Positions 34,317 through 43,919 of a stretch of 64,000 nt of DNA are shown here, piece after piece. The position numbers and the translations under genes were made by a program. The DNA is taken from the NCBI RefSeq assembly GCF_003096015.2, contig NZ_CP029185.2:846001-910000 (forward strand), read 5' to 3'. The stretch comes from Limnobaculum parvum. GTDB lineage: Bacteria; Pseudomonadota; Gammaproteobacteria; Enterobacterales; Enterobacteriaceae. The stretch's first letter is position 1. Every line of letters starts with the position of its first letter. A model generated the notes under the pieces. The model had not been told where the DNA came from, searched no databases, and was given only the letters and a program-made list of their open reading frames with translations.

Positions 34317-35075
34317 ATGTCGCCCGCTAAGCAGCAAGTGAATAACCTGAAAGCCTTTGTTCCTCGTCATGTTGCTATTATTATGGATGGCAATGGGCGT
34401 TGGGCTAAGCAACTAGGTAAAATGAGAATTTTTGGTCACCAGGAAGGTGCGAAAGCTGTACGCAGAGCTGTGAGTTTTGCCGTTAATAACGGTATTGAAG
34501 CACTAACGCTTTATGCATTCAGTAGCGAGAACTGGAATCGCCCTCCTCAAGAAGTGACTGCCTTAATGGAGCTTTTTATCCGAGCTTTAGACAAAGAGGT
34601 AAAGAGCTTACATAAACATAATGTTCGTTTAAAAATTATCGGTGATACGGGGCGTTTTAGTGAACGCTTACAAGAGCGTATTCAGCGCGCAGAGGCGATA
34701 ACTGAAGCTAATACCGGGCTGACATTAAATATTGCAGCAAATTACGGTGGGCGTTGGGATATTATTCAGGCTGTTCAGCAGATTGCGCAGCAGGTAAAAA
34801 ACGGCGATATCGAGCCCGATGATATTAGCGAACACATGGTGAGCCAGCACATTAATCTGAGCGATCTGGCTCCGGTAGATTTAGTGATCAGGACTGGTGG
34901 TGAGCATCGGATAAGTAACTTCCTGCTGTGGCAGATAGCTTATGCGGAGCTCTATTTTACGGAAGTATTGTGGCCTGATTTTGATGAACTTGTTTTTGAA
35001 GGTGCGCTTAATGCATTTGCACAACGCGAACGCCGTTTTGGTGGGACTGAACCCGCGAGTATTAAAGAACTGTAG
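34317..35075 (+). CDS. uppS: Undecaprenyl diphosphate synthase
   Basis: UppS (IspU) adds eight isopentenyl units in cis to farnesyl diphosphate, making the lipid carrier of cell-wall and LPS sugars. The 252-residue protein has the catalytic Asp in IIMDGNGRWAK (near residue 25), YAFSSENWNRP, VDLVIRTGGEHRISNFLLWQ and YFTEVLWPDF. Length and sequence follow E. coli (253). It is cytoplasmic, membrane-associated, with cdsA 9 bp downstream. Confidence 0.98.
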   Translation: MSPAKQQVNNLKAFVPRHVAIIMDGNGRWAKQLGKMRIFGHQEGAKAVRRAVSFAVNNGIEALTLYAFSSENWNRPPQEVTALMELFIRALDKEVKSLHKHNVRLKIIGDTGRFSERLQERIQRAEAITEANTGLTLNIAANYGGRWDIIQAVQQIAQQVKNGDIEPDDISEHMVSQHINLSDLAPVDLVIRTGGEHRISNFLLWQIAYAELYFTEVLWPDFDELVFEGALNAFAQRERRFGGTEPASIKEL

Positions 35076-35084
35076 GAGGTTCTC

Positions 35085-35942
35085 GTGTTAAAGTCACGCA
35101 TCATTACCGCGTTGATTCTTATTCCTCTTGTTATTGCAGCATTATTTATGTTGCCGCCGTTGCCTTTCGCCATTATGACTATTGCGATTTGCATATTGGC
35201 TGCCTGGGAGTGGGGACAGTTAGCTGGTCTGGGAACACCAATGCAACGCATTACGCTGGCGGTTATCTGTGGGGGTGGTTTGTTTGCGCTATACTGGCCT
35301 ACCTATACTTCACCATTACCTCTGCTATTACATCCTGTTGTTGAAGGTTTTCTGCTGGCTTCGTTGGGCTGGTGGGTTCTGGCGCTGCTGATGGTTCTGT
35401 TTTATCCTGCTTCTGCACAGTTTTGGAAGCATTCCCGTTTGTTACGTTTGATTTTTGGTGTTTTGACCATTGTGCCGTTTTTTTGGGGTATGTTGGCGTT
35501 ACGCCAGTATGGTTTTGAAGAAAATAGCTATACTGGTGCCTGGTGGTTGCTGTACGTTATGTTCTTGGTCTGGGGTGCTGACTCCGGTGCTTATGCATTT
35601 GGTCGACTGTTCGGCAAACATAAACTGGCACCTAAAGTTTCTCCGGGCAAAACGCTGGAAGGGCTAGTCGGCGGATTAGTCTCATCTGCGCTGTTGGCGT
35701 GGTTGTTTAGTTTGTATGCACCGCTGTATATCTCTTTTAATACGTTACTCATCAGTTCAGTACTGGCGGTGTTAGCCTCTGTGTTGGGCGATTTGACCGA
35801 GAGTATGTTTAAGCGTGAAGCCGGGATAAAGGACAGTGGTCATTTGATTCCTGGTCATGGTGGTGTTCTCGATCGGATCGATAGTCTGACTGCTGCGATT
35901 CCGGTTTTTGCCTGTTTGATTTTCCTTGTTTTTAAAGGTTAG
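35085..35942 (+). CDS. cdsA: Phosphatidate cytidylyltransferase
   Basis: CdsA makes CDP-diacylglycerol from phosphatidate and CTP in the inner membrane. The 285-residue protein has about eight membrane segments and the C-terminal signature SMFKREAGIKDSGHLIPGHGGVLDRIDS. Earlier conserved DSGAYAFGRLFGKHKL and SPGKTLEG are visible. The start is GTG at 35085, behind AGGAGG, which fixes it. Confidence 0.97.
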   Translation: MLKSRIITALILIPLVIAALFMLPPLPFAIMTIAICILAAWEWGQLAGLGTPMQRITLAVICGGGLFALYWPTYTSPLPLLLHPVVEGFLLASLGWWVLALLMVLFYPASAQFWKHSRLLRLIFGVLTIVPFFWGMLALRQYGFEENSYTGAWWLLYVMFLVWGADSGAYAFGRLFGKHKLAPKVSPGKTLEGLVGGLVSSALLAWLFSLYAPLYISFNTLLISSVLAVLASVLGDLTESMFKREAGIKDSGHLIPGHGGVLDRIDSLTAAIPVFACLIFLVFKG

Positions 35943-35960
35943 ACGGAATAGCTATCGCTT

Positions 35961-37319
35961 ATGAATATTGTTGGAACCGTAGCTGCGTTTATTGTCGCTC
36001 TGGGCATTTTGGTGACAGTACATGAGTTTGGCCACTTTTGGGTCGCCCGCCGCTGTGGAGTAAAAGTTATTCGTTTCTCTATCGGTTTAGGTAAAGCGAT
36101 ATGGCGACGTACTGACAAGCAGGGCACCGAGTATGTTATCGCGATGATTCCACTCGGTGGTTATGTAAAAATGCTGGACGAACGGGCAGAAGAGGTTGAA
36201 CCTCAGTATCGTGCTCAGGCATTTAATAATAAGACGGTATGCCAACGAGCCTCGATTATTGCTGCTGGGCCGATAGCTAATTTCTTGTTTGCTGTATTTG
36301 CCTACTGGTTGGTGTTTATTATTGGCGTGCCGAGCTTACGCCCGGTAATTGGTGAAGTTGAGCCGCAATCTATTGCTGCACAAGCAAATATTTCTGCGGG
36401 AATGGAACTAAAAGCTATTAATGGTATCGAAACGCCTGATTGGGATTCTGTTCGTCTGGCGTTAGTTGGTCAAATAGGTGAAAGCCAAATGGAGCTTACC
36501 GTTGCACCATTCGGTACTTCTCTGGATCAGACTAAAACCGTGAATCTTACCGGCTGGAAGTTTGACCCAGAGAAGCAGGATCCTATAAGAAGTTTGGGCT
36601 TTGTACCTAAACTTCCTCAAATAGAACCCGTGTTAGATGTGGTTCAATCAGGCTCTGCCTCAGAAAAGGCGGGTTTACAGCCGGGTGATAGACTGGTTAA
36701 GATCAACGGTAAAGATTTCGGACAGTGGGCTGAGTTTGTCAAATTGGTCAGCCAAAGCCCAAATGTTCCTATAGAGTTAGTAGTAGAAAGAAATGGCGCG
36801 AGCCACTCTTTAGTTCTGACGCCGGAAGCGAAGGTGTCCGAGGACGGAACCAGCAAAGGTTTCGCCGGGATATCGCCAAAGGTGATACCACTGCCGGATG
36901 AGTATAAAATAACTCGTCAGTACAGTGTGTTTACTGCTATTTATCAGGCAAGTGATAAAACATGGCAATTGACTAAATTAACAGTCAAAATGCTGGGTAA
37001 ATTGATAACCGGTGACGTGCAGTTAAAAAATCTGAGCGGCCCGATATCGATAGCCCAGGGTGCTGGAGTATCAGCAGGATATGGTTTGGTTTATTATCTA
37101 ATGTTTTTAGCGCTTATCAGCGTTAACTTAGGCATAATCAATCTGTTCCCTCTGCCTGTATTAGACGGGGGGCATCTCGTGTTTTTAGCAATAGAAAAGA
37201 TAACAGGTAAACCGGTATCTGAAAGAGTTCAGGACTACAGTTATCGTGTTGGGGCAATCTTATTGGTACTGTTGATGGGACTTGCACTTTTCAATGACTT
37301 CTCACGCTTTTACGGCTAG
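35961..37319 (+). CDS. rseP: Site-2 protease RseP
   Basis: RseP is an intramembrane zinc metalloprotease that cleaves RseA after DegS, releasing sigma-E. It also clears remnant signal peptides. The 452-residue protein has the HExxH motif VTVHEFGHFW in the first membrane segment (His near 22), two tandem PDZ domains (about 115-310), and the C-terminal NLFPLPVLDGGHLVF with the third zinc ligand Asp. Length nearly equals E. coli RseP (450). It lies between cdsA and bamA, the conserved envelope-stress context. Confidence 0.97.
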   Translation: MNIVGTVAAFIVALGILVTVHEFGHFWVARRCGVKVIRFSIGLGKAIWRRTDKQGTEYVIAMIPLGGYVKMLDERAEEVEPQYRAQAFNNKTVCQRASIIAAGPIANFLFAVFAYWLVFIIGVPSLRPVIGEVEPQSIAAQANISAGMELKAINGIETPDWDSVRLALVGQIGESQMELTVAPFGTSLDQTKTVNLTGWKFDPEKQDPIRSLGFVPKLPQIEPVLDVVQSGSASEKAGLQPGDRLVKINGKDFGQWAEFVKLVSQSPNVPIELVVERNGASHSLVLTPEAKVSEDGTSKGFAGISPKVIPLPDEYKITRQYSVFTAIYQASDKTWQLTKLTVKMLGKLITGDVQLKNLSGPISIAQGAGVSAGYGLVYYLMFLALISVNLGIINLFPLPVLDGGHLVFLAIEKITGKPVSERVQDYSYRVGAILLVLLMGLALFNDFSRFYG

Positions 37320-37350
37320 AGAATTTGGTTAGGGTTAACAGATTATAACG

Positions 37351-39759
37351 ATGGCGATGAAAAAGTTGCTTCTAGCGTCGCTGCTGTTTGGCAGCGCCAC
37401 CGCATACGGTGCCGATGGGTTTGTCGTAAAAGACATTCGTTTCGAAGGATTACAGCGCGTTGCCACAGGGGCTGCATTGTTAAATATGCCTGTCCGTGTT
37501 GGTGATACTATCGATGATAATGACATCGGGAACACTATCCGAGCCTTATTTGCTTCCGGAAACTTTGAGGATGTACGAGTACTGCGTGATGGCAGTACCT
37601 TGATTGTTCAGGTGAAAGAGCGTCCAACTATTGCGAGCATCACCTTCTCCGGTAATAAATCGGTTAAGGACGATATGCTTAAACAGAACATGGAATCTTC
37701 CGGTGTTCGGGTTGGTGAAGCGCTGGACAGAACTACTCTGAGTTCAATGGAGAAAGGGCTGGAGGATTTTTACTATAGCGTAGGTAAATACAGCGCTTCA
37801 GTAAAAGCCGTTGTCACTCCATTACCGCGTAACCGCGTGGACTTAAAATTAGTCTTTACTGAAGGTGCATCAGCCACTATTCAGCAAATCAATATTGTCG
37901 GCAACAACGCTTTCTCTACGGAAGAGCTGGTTAGCCGATTCCAATTGCGTGATGAAGTGCCTTGGTGGAACTTCGTTGGCGATCGCAATTACCAGAAACA
38001 AAAATTATCGGGTGACCTCGAGGCGTTACGTAGTTTCTATCTGGATCGCGGCTATGCCCGTTTCAATATTGACTCAACTAACGTTAGCCTGACACCCGAT
38101 AAGAAGAGTATTTATATCACTATCAATGTGACTGAGGGTAAGCAGTACAAACTTTCAGGTGTTGAAGTGAAGGGTAACTTGGCTGGTCGTGGTGCAGAAG
38201 TTGAAGAGTTAGCGAAAGTTAATCCAGGTGAACTGTACAACGGCAGTAAAGTCACTCAGGTTGAAGACAGCATTAAGAAAATGTTGGGCCGCTATGGTTA
38301 TGCCTATCCTCGGGTAACAACCCAACCTGAAATTGATGACAACGCTCAAACCGTTAAATTGCATATCAGCGTTGATGCGGGTAACCGTTTCTACGTTCGT
38401 CGTATCCGCTTTGAGGGTAACGACGTCAGTAAAGATTCTGTACTGCGCCGTGAAATGCGTCAGATGGAAGGTGCATGGTTAGGTAACGATCAGGTTGAGC
38501 AGGGCAAAGAGCGCTTAAACCGTTTAGGTTATTTTGAAACGGTTGATGTGGAAACCGAGCGCGTTCAGGGTATGCCAGATCAGGTCGATGTGGTGTACAA
38601 AGTGAAAGAGCGCAATACCGGTACCTTCAACGTTGGTGTGGGTTACGGTACGGAAAGTGGCGTGAGCTTCCAAGTTGGTTTACAGCAAGACAACTGGATG
38701 GGGTCGGGTAAGAGCGTTGGTATCAACGGTACTAAAAACGACTACCGTACTTATGTTGAGTTGTCTGTGACCGAACCTTACTTCACCGTAGACGGTGTAA
38801 GCTTGGGCGGACGGATTTTCTACGACAAATTTAACGCTGATGATGCTGATCTTTCTGCCTATAATAAGAGCAGCTATGGTCTTGGTACGACGTTAGGCTT
38901 CCCGATTAATGAGAATAACTCATTACGCTTCGGTCTGGACTATGTGCATAACGACCTGACGGATATGCAACCGCAGATTGCTATGTGGCGCTATCTGGAG
39001 TCAGTCGGTGAAACACCAAGCCTGAACAGTGATGCTGATTATAAAGCTAATGACTTCTTCTTTACCGCAGGTTGGAGTTATAACAGCCTGAACCGTGGTT
39101 ACTTCCCTACATCCGGTAGTCGTGCTGGCGTGAATGGTAAAGTGACTATTCCTGGTTCAGATAACGAGTACTACAAAATTACCTTTGATAGTGCCAGTTA
39201 CTACCCGATCGATAGCAATGATAAGTGGGTACTGTTAGGGCGTTTACGTGCTGGTTACGGCGATGGCTTAGGTGGTAAAGAAATGCCATTCTATGACAAC
39301 TTCTATGCCGGTGGTTCAAGTACCGTTCGTGGTTTCCGTTCTAATAACATCGGGCCTAAAGCGGTTTATATTCGTGGCTGTTCAACGCCAAATACCAGCG
39401 CAGGCTGTTATTTAGAACGTGACAGCGATGCGGTTGGTGGTAACGCAATGGGCGTTGCCAGCGCAGAGTTTATTTTCCCAACGCCGTTTGTTGATGATAA
39501 ATATGCTAATTCTCTGCGTACCTCTGTATTCTTTGATGCCGGTACCGTTTGGGATACCCACTGGAAAAATACCGATGCAACAAGTGCTGCAGGCATTCCA
39601 GACTACAGTGAAGCAGGCAATATACGTACTTCGGCAGGTGTGGCGTTACAGTGGATGTCTCCGCTGGGCCCATTAGTGTTTTCTTATGCTAATCCACTGC
39701 AGAAGTATGAGGGAGATAAGTCAGAACAATTCCAGTTCAATATTGGTACCACCTGGTAA
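37351..39759 (+). CDS. bamA: Outer-membrane protein assembly factor BamA
   Basis: BamA is the core of the BAM complex that inserts beta-barrel proteins. The 802-residue precursor has a signal peptide (cleaved after TAYGA, about residue 20), five POTRA domains (about 22-420) and a 16-strand barrel. The conserved VRGF motif of loop 6 is visible (SSTVRGFRSNNIGP), and the C-terminal signature FQFNIGTTW ends in an aromatic residue. Loop sequences (for example around CSTPNTSAGCYLERD with two Cys) are as in enterics. skp follows 67 bp later. Confidence 0.98.
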   Translation: MAMKKLLLASLLFGSATAYGADGFVVKDIRFEGLQRVATGAALLNMPVRVGDTIDDNDIGNTIRALFASGNFEDVRVLRDGSTLIVQVKERPTIASITFSGNKSVKDDMLKQNMESSGVRVGEALDRTTLSSMEKGLEDFYYSVGKYSASVKAVVTPLPRNRVDLKLVFTEGASATIQQINIVGNNAFSTEELVSRFQLRDEVPWWNFVGDRNYQKQKLSGDLEALRSFYLDRGYARFNIDSTNVSLTPDKKSIYITINVTEGKQYKLSGVEVKGNLAGRGAEVEELAKVNPGELYNGSKVTQVEDSIKKMLGRYGYAYPRVTTQPEIDDNAQTVKLHISVDAGNRFYVRRIRFEGNDVSKDSVLRREMRQMEGAWLGNDQVEQGKERLNRLGYFETVDVETERVQGMPDQVDVVYKVKERNTGTFNVGVGYGTESGVSFQVGLQQDNWMGSGKSVGINGTKNDYRTYVELSVTEPYFTVDGVSLGGRIFYDKFNADDADLSAYNKSSYGLGTTLGFPINENNSLRFGLDYVHNDLTDMQPQIAMWRYLESVGETPSLNSDADYKANDFFFTAGWSYNSLNRGYFPTSGSRAGVNGKVTIPGSDNEYYKITFDSASYYPIDSNDKWVLLGRLRAGYGDGLGGKEMPFYDNFYAGGSSTVRGFRSNNIGPKAVYIRGCSTPNTSAGCYLERDSDAVGGNAMGVASAEFIFPTPFVDDKYANSLRTSVFFDAGTVWDTHWKNTDATSAAGIPDYSEAGNIRTSAGVALQWMSPLGPLVFSYANPLQKYEGDKSEQFQFNIGTTW

Positions 39760-39826
39760 TCGTTCTGAGTTAGGTAGTAACAAACAGTGAGTTCAACTCG
39801 ATAGCAATTATAGTAAGGAGTTCAAA

Positions 39827-40312
39827 TTGAAAAAGTGGTTATGTGCTGCAGGTTTAGGTTTAGCTATGGTTGCTTCAGCGGGCGTTCAAGCGGCCGATAA
39901 AGTTGCTGTTGTTGATGTGATGAGTATTTTACAAAAGATGCCAGAGCGTGACGCAGTAGCTAAAAAACTGGAAAGCGAGTTCAAATCTCGTGCTACAGCG
40001 CTGCAAACTGAAGAGAAAGCTGCTCAGGATAAAGTGAAAAAACTGCAAACTAGCGGTGGTTCAATGAAGCCTGCTGACCGTACTAAGCTGGAAAATGATA
40101 TTAAGGACTTCCAGCAAAAAGCTGCAGCCTTTACTCAGGACAGCCGTCGTCGTGAAGCTGAAGAAATGAACAAGTTAGTTGCTAAAGTTCAGGACGCAGT
40201 AAAAACTGTTGCTGAAAAAGAAGGTTACTCAGTGGTTGTTAAAGCAGATGCTGCATTCTATGTAAATGCTGATAGCAACATTACTGAAAAAGTTTTAGCT
40301 CAGGTAAAATAA
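39827..40312 (+). CDS. skp: Periplasmic chaperone Skp
   Basis: Skp is a trimeric jellyfish-shaped chaperone that holds unfolded outer-membrane proteins en route to BAM. The 161-residue precursor has a signal peptide (cleaved near VQAAD) and the OmpH/Skp pattern: a short beta body, then a long charged coiled-coil hairpin (about 45-125). The start codon is TTG at 39827, behind AAGGAG. lpxD begins 4 bp after its stop. Confidence 0.96.
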   Translation: MKKWLCAAGLGLAMVASAGVQAADKVAVVDVMSILQKMPERDAVAKKLESEFKSRATALQTEEKAAQDKVKKLQTSGGSMKPADRTKLENDIKDFQQKAAAFTQDSRRREAEEMNKLVAKVQDAVKTVAEKEGYSVVVKADAAFYVNADSNITEKVLAQVK

Positions 40313-40315
40313 GTT

Positions 40316-41341
40316 ATGCACTCCATTCGTTTAGCTGATTTAGCAGAACATTTGGGGGCAGAAATACACGGTGATGGCGATATCGTCATCACCGGTGTTG
40401 CATCAATGACATCTGCCAAAAAAGGACAGATCACCTTTCTGTCTAATAGCCGTTATCAGGAACAACTTTTGTCCTGTGAGGCCAGTGCAGTGGTGCTGAG
40501 CGAAGAAAACCTTCCTTTCTGTTCACATTTGACTGCATTAGTTGTGAAGAATCCTTACCTCAGCTATGCACGTATGGCTCAGTTACTGGATACAACACCA
40601 TCTCCTGCCCAAGATATCGCGCTAACCGCAGTCATTGCTGAAAGTGCCACATTGGGGAAGAATATTTCCATCGGTGCGAATGCCGTTATTGAAAGTGGTG
40701 TGGTGCTGGGTGATGGCGTAGTGATTGGTGCCGGATGTTTTGTCGGTAAAAATGCACGTATAGGCGCAGGTACTCGCCTGTGGGCTAACGTCACTATTTA
40801 TCATGAAGTGGTGATTGGTTCAGGTGGTTTGGTTCAATCCGGTACCGTTATTGGTGCTGATGGTTTTGGCTATGCCAATGAGCGTGGAAACTGGATTAAG
40901 ATCCCTCAGTTAGGAACGGTCAGAATTGGTGATAATGTTGAGATTGGTGCTTGCACGACTATCGATCGTGGTGCACTGGATGATACGATTATTGGCAATG
41001 GTGTGATCATTGATAACCAATGTCAGATTGCGCATAACGTGATAATTGGCGACAATACCGCAGTTGCCGGTGGCGTGATTATGGCGGGCAGTTTGACGAT
41101 TGGCAAATACTGCCAGATTGGTGGTGCCAGCGTTATTAATGGTCATATGGAAATCTGTGATAAGGCTGTTGTTACTGGAATGGGAATGGTGATGCGACCT
41201 ATCACTGAACCGGGAATATACTCTTCCGGTATTCCGCTTCAGAGTAATAAAGAGTGGCGTAAAACAGCAGCGCTGGTGTTAAATATTAATGACATGAGCA
41301 AACGCCTGAAAGCCGTTGAACGGAAAGTTGATGGAAAATAG
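40316..41341 (+). CDS. lpxD: UDP-3-O-acylglucosamine N-acyltransferase
   Basis: LpxD adds the second 3-hydroxyacyl chain, from acyl-ACP, to the GlcN of the lipid A precursor. The 341-residue protein (E. coli 341) has an N-terminal uridine-binding domain and a left-handed beta-helix (about 100-310) with the catalytic His in the QIAHNVIIGDNT coil. A C-terminal helical bundle follows. It has a tight gap from skp. Confidence 0.97.
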   Translation: MHSIRLADLAEHLGAEIHGDGDIVITGVASMTSAKKGQITFLSNSRYQEQLLSCEASAVVLSEENLPFCSHLTALVVKNPYLSYARMAQLLDTTPSPAQDIALTAVIAESATLGKNISIGANAVIESGVVLGDGVVIGAGCFVGKNARIGAGTRLWANVTIYHEVVIGSGGLVQSGTVIGADGFGYANERGNWIKIPQLGTVRIGDNVEIGACTTIDRGALDDTIIGNGVIIDNQCQIAHNVIIGDNTAVAGGVIMAGSLTIGKYCQIGGASVINGHMEICDKAVVTGMGMVMRPITEPGIYSSGIPLQSNKEWRKTAALVLNINDMSKRLKAVERKVDGK

Positions 41342-41396
41342 CTGATATAAGTTTAAGAAAACAGTCGTTATCCCATTAATTTTTATAATTTTATTC

Positions 41397-41438
41397 GCGG
41401 CCTGTTTTATAGTCCTCAAGACTAAAAGCAGGCCGCGT
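41397..41438 (+). other. Long stem-loop in the lpxD-fabZ gap
   Basis: GCGGCCTG pairs with CAGGCCGC, and inside it TAGTC pairs with GACTA. No T run follows (GTTGTTG), so this is not a normal terminator. It may be an mRNA processing or stabilising structure that separates fabZ from lpxD in expression. Confidence 0.5.
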
Positions 41439-41480
41439 TGTTGATATAATCAGTTTAGTTTTGAAGACAGGATGAGCATT

Positions 41481-41936
41481 TTGACTACTGACAATCGTAC
41501 TCTGGATATTGAAGAGATACTGAGTTTACTACCTCATCGTTATCCATTCTTGCTCGTGGACCGGGTATTAGATTTTGATAAAGGTAAATTTTTAAGAGCG
41601 ATTAAAAACGTTTCTGTAAACGAGCCTTTCTTTCAGGGGCATTTCCCCGGTAAGCCGATTTTCCCTGGTGTACTGATTCTGGAAGCGATGGCCCAGGCAA
41701 CCGGCATTTTGGCGTTTAAGAGCCTTGGTCGCTTAGAGCCAGGGGAACTTTACTATTTTGCTGCTGTTGATAATGCTCGCTTTAAGCGTCCTGTTTTACC
41801 TGGGGATCAGTTGGTCCTTGAGGTTGAGTTTATTAAAGAGCGTCGTGGTGTAGCCCGTTTCCGAGGCGTAGCTAAAGTAGATGGCGAAATCGCTTGTGAA
41901 GCTGACATGATGTGCGCTCGTCGTCGGGAGTCTTAA
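41481..41936 (+). CDS. fabZ: 3-hydroxyacyl-ACP dehydratase FabZ
   Basis: FabZ dehydrates 3-hydroxyacyl-ACP in fatty acid synthesis and competes with LpxA for 3-hydroxymyristoyl-ACP. The 151-residue hot-dog protein has LLPHRYPFLLVDRV and the catalytic His in FFQGHFPGKPIFPGVLILEA. I choose TTG at 41481 (MTTDNRTLDI), which gives 151 residues as in E. coli and good spacing from AGGATGAG. The ATG at 41472 overlaps the Shine-Dalgarno sequence. Confidence 0.95.
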   Translation: MTTDNRTLDIEEILSLLPHRYPFLLVDRVLDFDKGKFLRAIKNVSVNEPFFQGHFPGKPIFPGVLILEAMAQATGILAFKSLGRLEPGELYYFAAVDNARFKRPVLPGDQLVLEVEFIKERRGVARFRGVAKVDGEIACEADMMCARRRES

Positions 41937-41940
41937 TACT

Positions 41941-42729
41941 GTGATTGATAACACCGCCTTTATTCACCCAACTTCAATCGTTGAAGAGGGTGCGGTCATC
42001 GGAGCCAATGTTCATATTGGCCCGTTTTGCTGGGTTGGTTCTCAGGTCGAAATTGGACCAGGTACCGTGCTCAAATCTCATGTCGTGGTTAACGGCGTCA
42101 CAAAAATTGGTGCAGATAACCAGATTTATCAGTTCACTTCCGTTGGTGAAGTGAATCAGGATCTGAAATATGCCGGTGAGCCGACCCGCGTAGAGATTGG
42201 CGACCGTAACCGTATCCGTGAAAGCGTGACTATTCATCGGGGTACTGTACAAGGCGGTGGCTTAACTAAAATCGGCAGTGATAACCTATTAATGGTCAAC
42301 GCCCACGTTGCCCACGATTGTCGAATTGGTAACCGTTGTATTCTGGCGAATAACGCGACACTGGCTGGGCACGTTGAGATTGATGACTTTGCCATTATTG
42401 GCGGCATGACGGCTATTCACCAGTTCTGCGTGATTGGTGCCCACGTTATGGTTGGTGGTTGTTCTGGCGTTGCTCAGGATGTTCCTCCTTACGTTATCGC
42501 TCAGGGCAACCATGCCACGCCGTTTGGCGTCAATATTGAAGGTTTGAAGCGTCGCGGTTTTGAGAAAGATGCGCTACACGCCATTCGCAATGCTTATAAG
42601 TTGCTTTATCGTAGCGGTAAGACGCTGGATGAAGTGAAACCAGAAATTGAAGCGCTGGCAAAACAACAGCCTGCCGTTCAGCTGTTTGTTGATTTCTTTA
42701 GCCGCTCTACTCGCGGCCTCATTCGTTAA
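41941..42729 (+). CDS. lpxA: UDP-N-acetylglucosamine acyltransferase LpxA
   Basis: LpxA transfers 3-hydroxymyristoyl to the 3-OH of UDP-GlcNAc, the first step of lipid A. The 262-residue protein (E. coli 262) is a left-handed beta-helix with the catalytic His in NAHVAHDCRIGN (near 125) and C-terminal helices. Its start is GTG at 41941, four bases after the fabZ stop. Confidence 0.97.
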   Translation: MIDNTAFIHPTSIVEEGAVIGANVHIGPFCWVGSQVEIGPGTVLKSHVVVNGVTKIGADNQIYQFTSVGEVNQDLKYAGEPTRVEIGDRNRIRESVTIHRGTVQGGGLTKIGSDNLLMVNAHVAHDCRIGNRCILANNATLAGHVEIDDFAIIGGMTAIHQFCVIGAHVMVGGCSGVAQDVPPYVIAQGNHATPFGVNIEGLKRRGFEKDALHAIRNAYKLLYRSGKTLDEVKPEIEALAKQQPAVQLFVDFFSRSTRGLIR

Positions 42730-42732
42730 GTT

Positions 42733-43914
42733 ATGCAGTCGCGTCCTCTTACCATTGGATTAGTCGCCGGGGAAACCTCCGGCGATATTCTTGGTGCAGG
42801 TCTGATTCGCGCCTTAAAAGATCAATACCCCGATGCACGCTTTGTTGGTGTTGCTGGCCCATTGATGCAAGCTGAAGGCTGTGAAGCCTGGTTTGAAATG
42901 GAAGAGCTGGCGGTAATGGGGGTTGTTGAAGTTCTGGAACGCCTGCCTCGTTTGTTGAAAATCCGCAAAGCGCTAACTCAGCGTTTTAGCGAGCTGAAGC
43001 CAGATGTGTTTGTGGGTATTGATGCGCCTGATTTTAATATTACCCTTGAAGGGCGTTTAAAACAGCGCGGTATTAAAACCATTCATTACGTTAGCCCTTC
43101 CGTATGGGCCTGGCGTCAGAATAGGGTATTTAAAATCGGCCGTTCAACGAATCTGGTGTTAGCGTTCCTGCCGTTTGAAAAAGCTTTCTACGATCGTTAT
43201 CAGGTACCGTGCCGTTTTATTGGCCATACTATGGCGGATGCCATGCCATTGGTTTCCGATCGTCACTCAGCGAGAGAACAGCTAGGTATTGCGGATAACG
43301 TTCACTGTCTGGCCTTACTGCCGGGTAGCCGCAATGCAGAAGTAGAAATGCTCAGCGCTGATTTCCTCAAAACAGCTATATTGCTGAAAGAGACATATCC
43401 TGAATTGGAAGTGTTGGTGCCGTTGGTTAATGCTAAACGGCGCGAGCAGTTCGAGCGAATTAAATCAGAAGTGGCTCCTGACCTGAAGGTGAGGTTACTG
43501 GATGGGCAGGCCCGTAGCGCTATGATCGCCAGTGATGCGGCTTTATTGGCTTCCGGTACGGCGGCTCTGGAATGTATGTTAGCCAAATGCCCAATGGTCG
43601 TTGGCTACCGTATGAAACCTTTCACCTTTTGGTTGGCAAAACGTCTGATCAAAACGCCGTATGTGTCGCTGCCCAATCTGTTGGCGGGTAGGGAATTGGT
43701 AACGGAATTACTGCAAGATGACTGTAGCCCTGAGAAGCTGGCTGCGGCATTGACGCCGTTACTCAACAATGACAATGACCATACCCGAGCGTTGAAGCAA
43801 ACTTTTACTGAATTACATCAGCGTATTCGTTGTGATGCGGACCGTCAGGCAGCGCAGGCTGTTTTAGAGCTGGCAGGTTATCTTCCAGCTCAGACAAACG
43901 GCAAGGAGCAATAA
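42733..43914 (+). CDS. lpxB: Lipid A disaccharide synthase LpxB
   Basis: LpxB joins lipid X and UDP-diacylglucosamine to the tetraacyl disaccharide phosphate. It is a GT-B glycosyltransferase at the inner-membrane surface. The 393-residue protein has LVAGETSGDILGAGLIRALK near the N-terminus, HYVSPSVWAWRQNRV and LASGTAALECMLAKCPMVVGY near residue 280. It starts 3 bp after lpxA and is followed by rnhB with a 5-bp gap. Confidence 0.97.
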   Translation: MQSRPLTIGLVAGETSGDILGAGLIRALKDQYPDARFVGVAGPLMQAEGCEAWFEMEELAVMGVVEVLERLPRLLKIRKALTQRFSELKPDVFVGIDAPDFNITLEGRLKQRGIKTIHYVSPSVWAWRQNRVFKIGRSTNLVLAFLPFEKAFYDRYQVPCRFIGHTMADAMPLVSDRHSAREQLGIADNVHCLALLPGSRNAEVEMLSADFLKTAILLKETYPELEVLVPLVNAKRREQFERIKSEVAPDLKVRLLDGQARSAMIASDAALLASGTAALECMLAKCPMVVGYRMKPFTFWLAKRLIKTPYVSLPNLLAGRELVTELLQDDCSPEKLAAALTPLLNNDNDHTRALKQTFTELHQRIRCDADRQAAQAVLELAGYLPAQTNGKEQ

Positions 43915-43919
43915 TCCTT

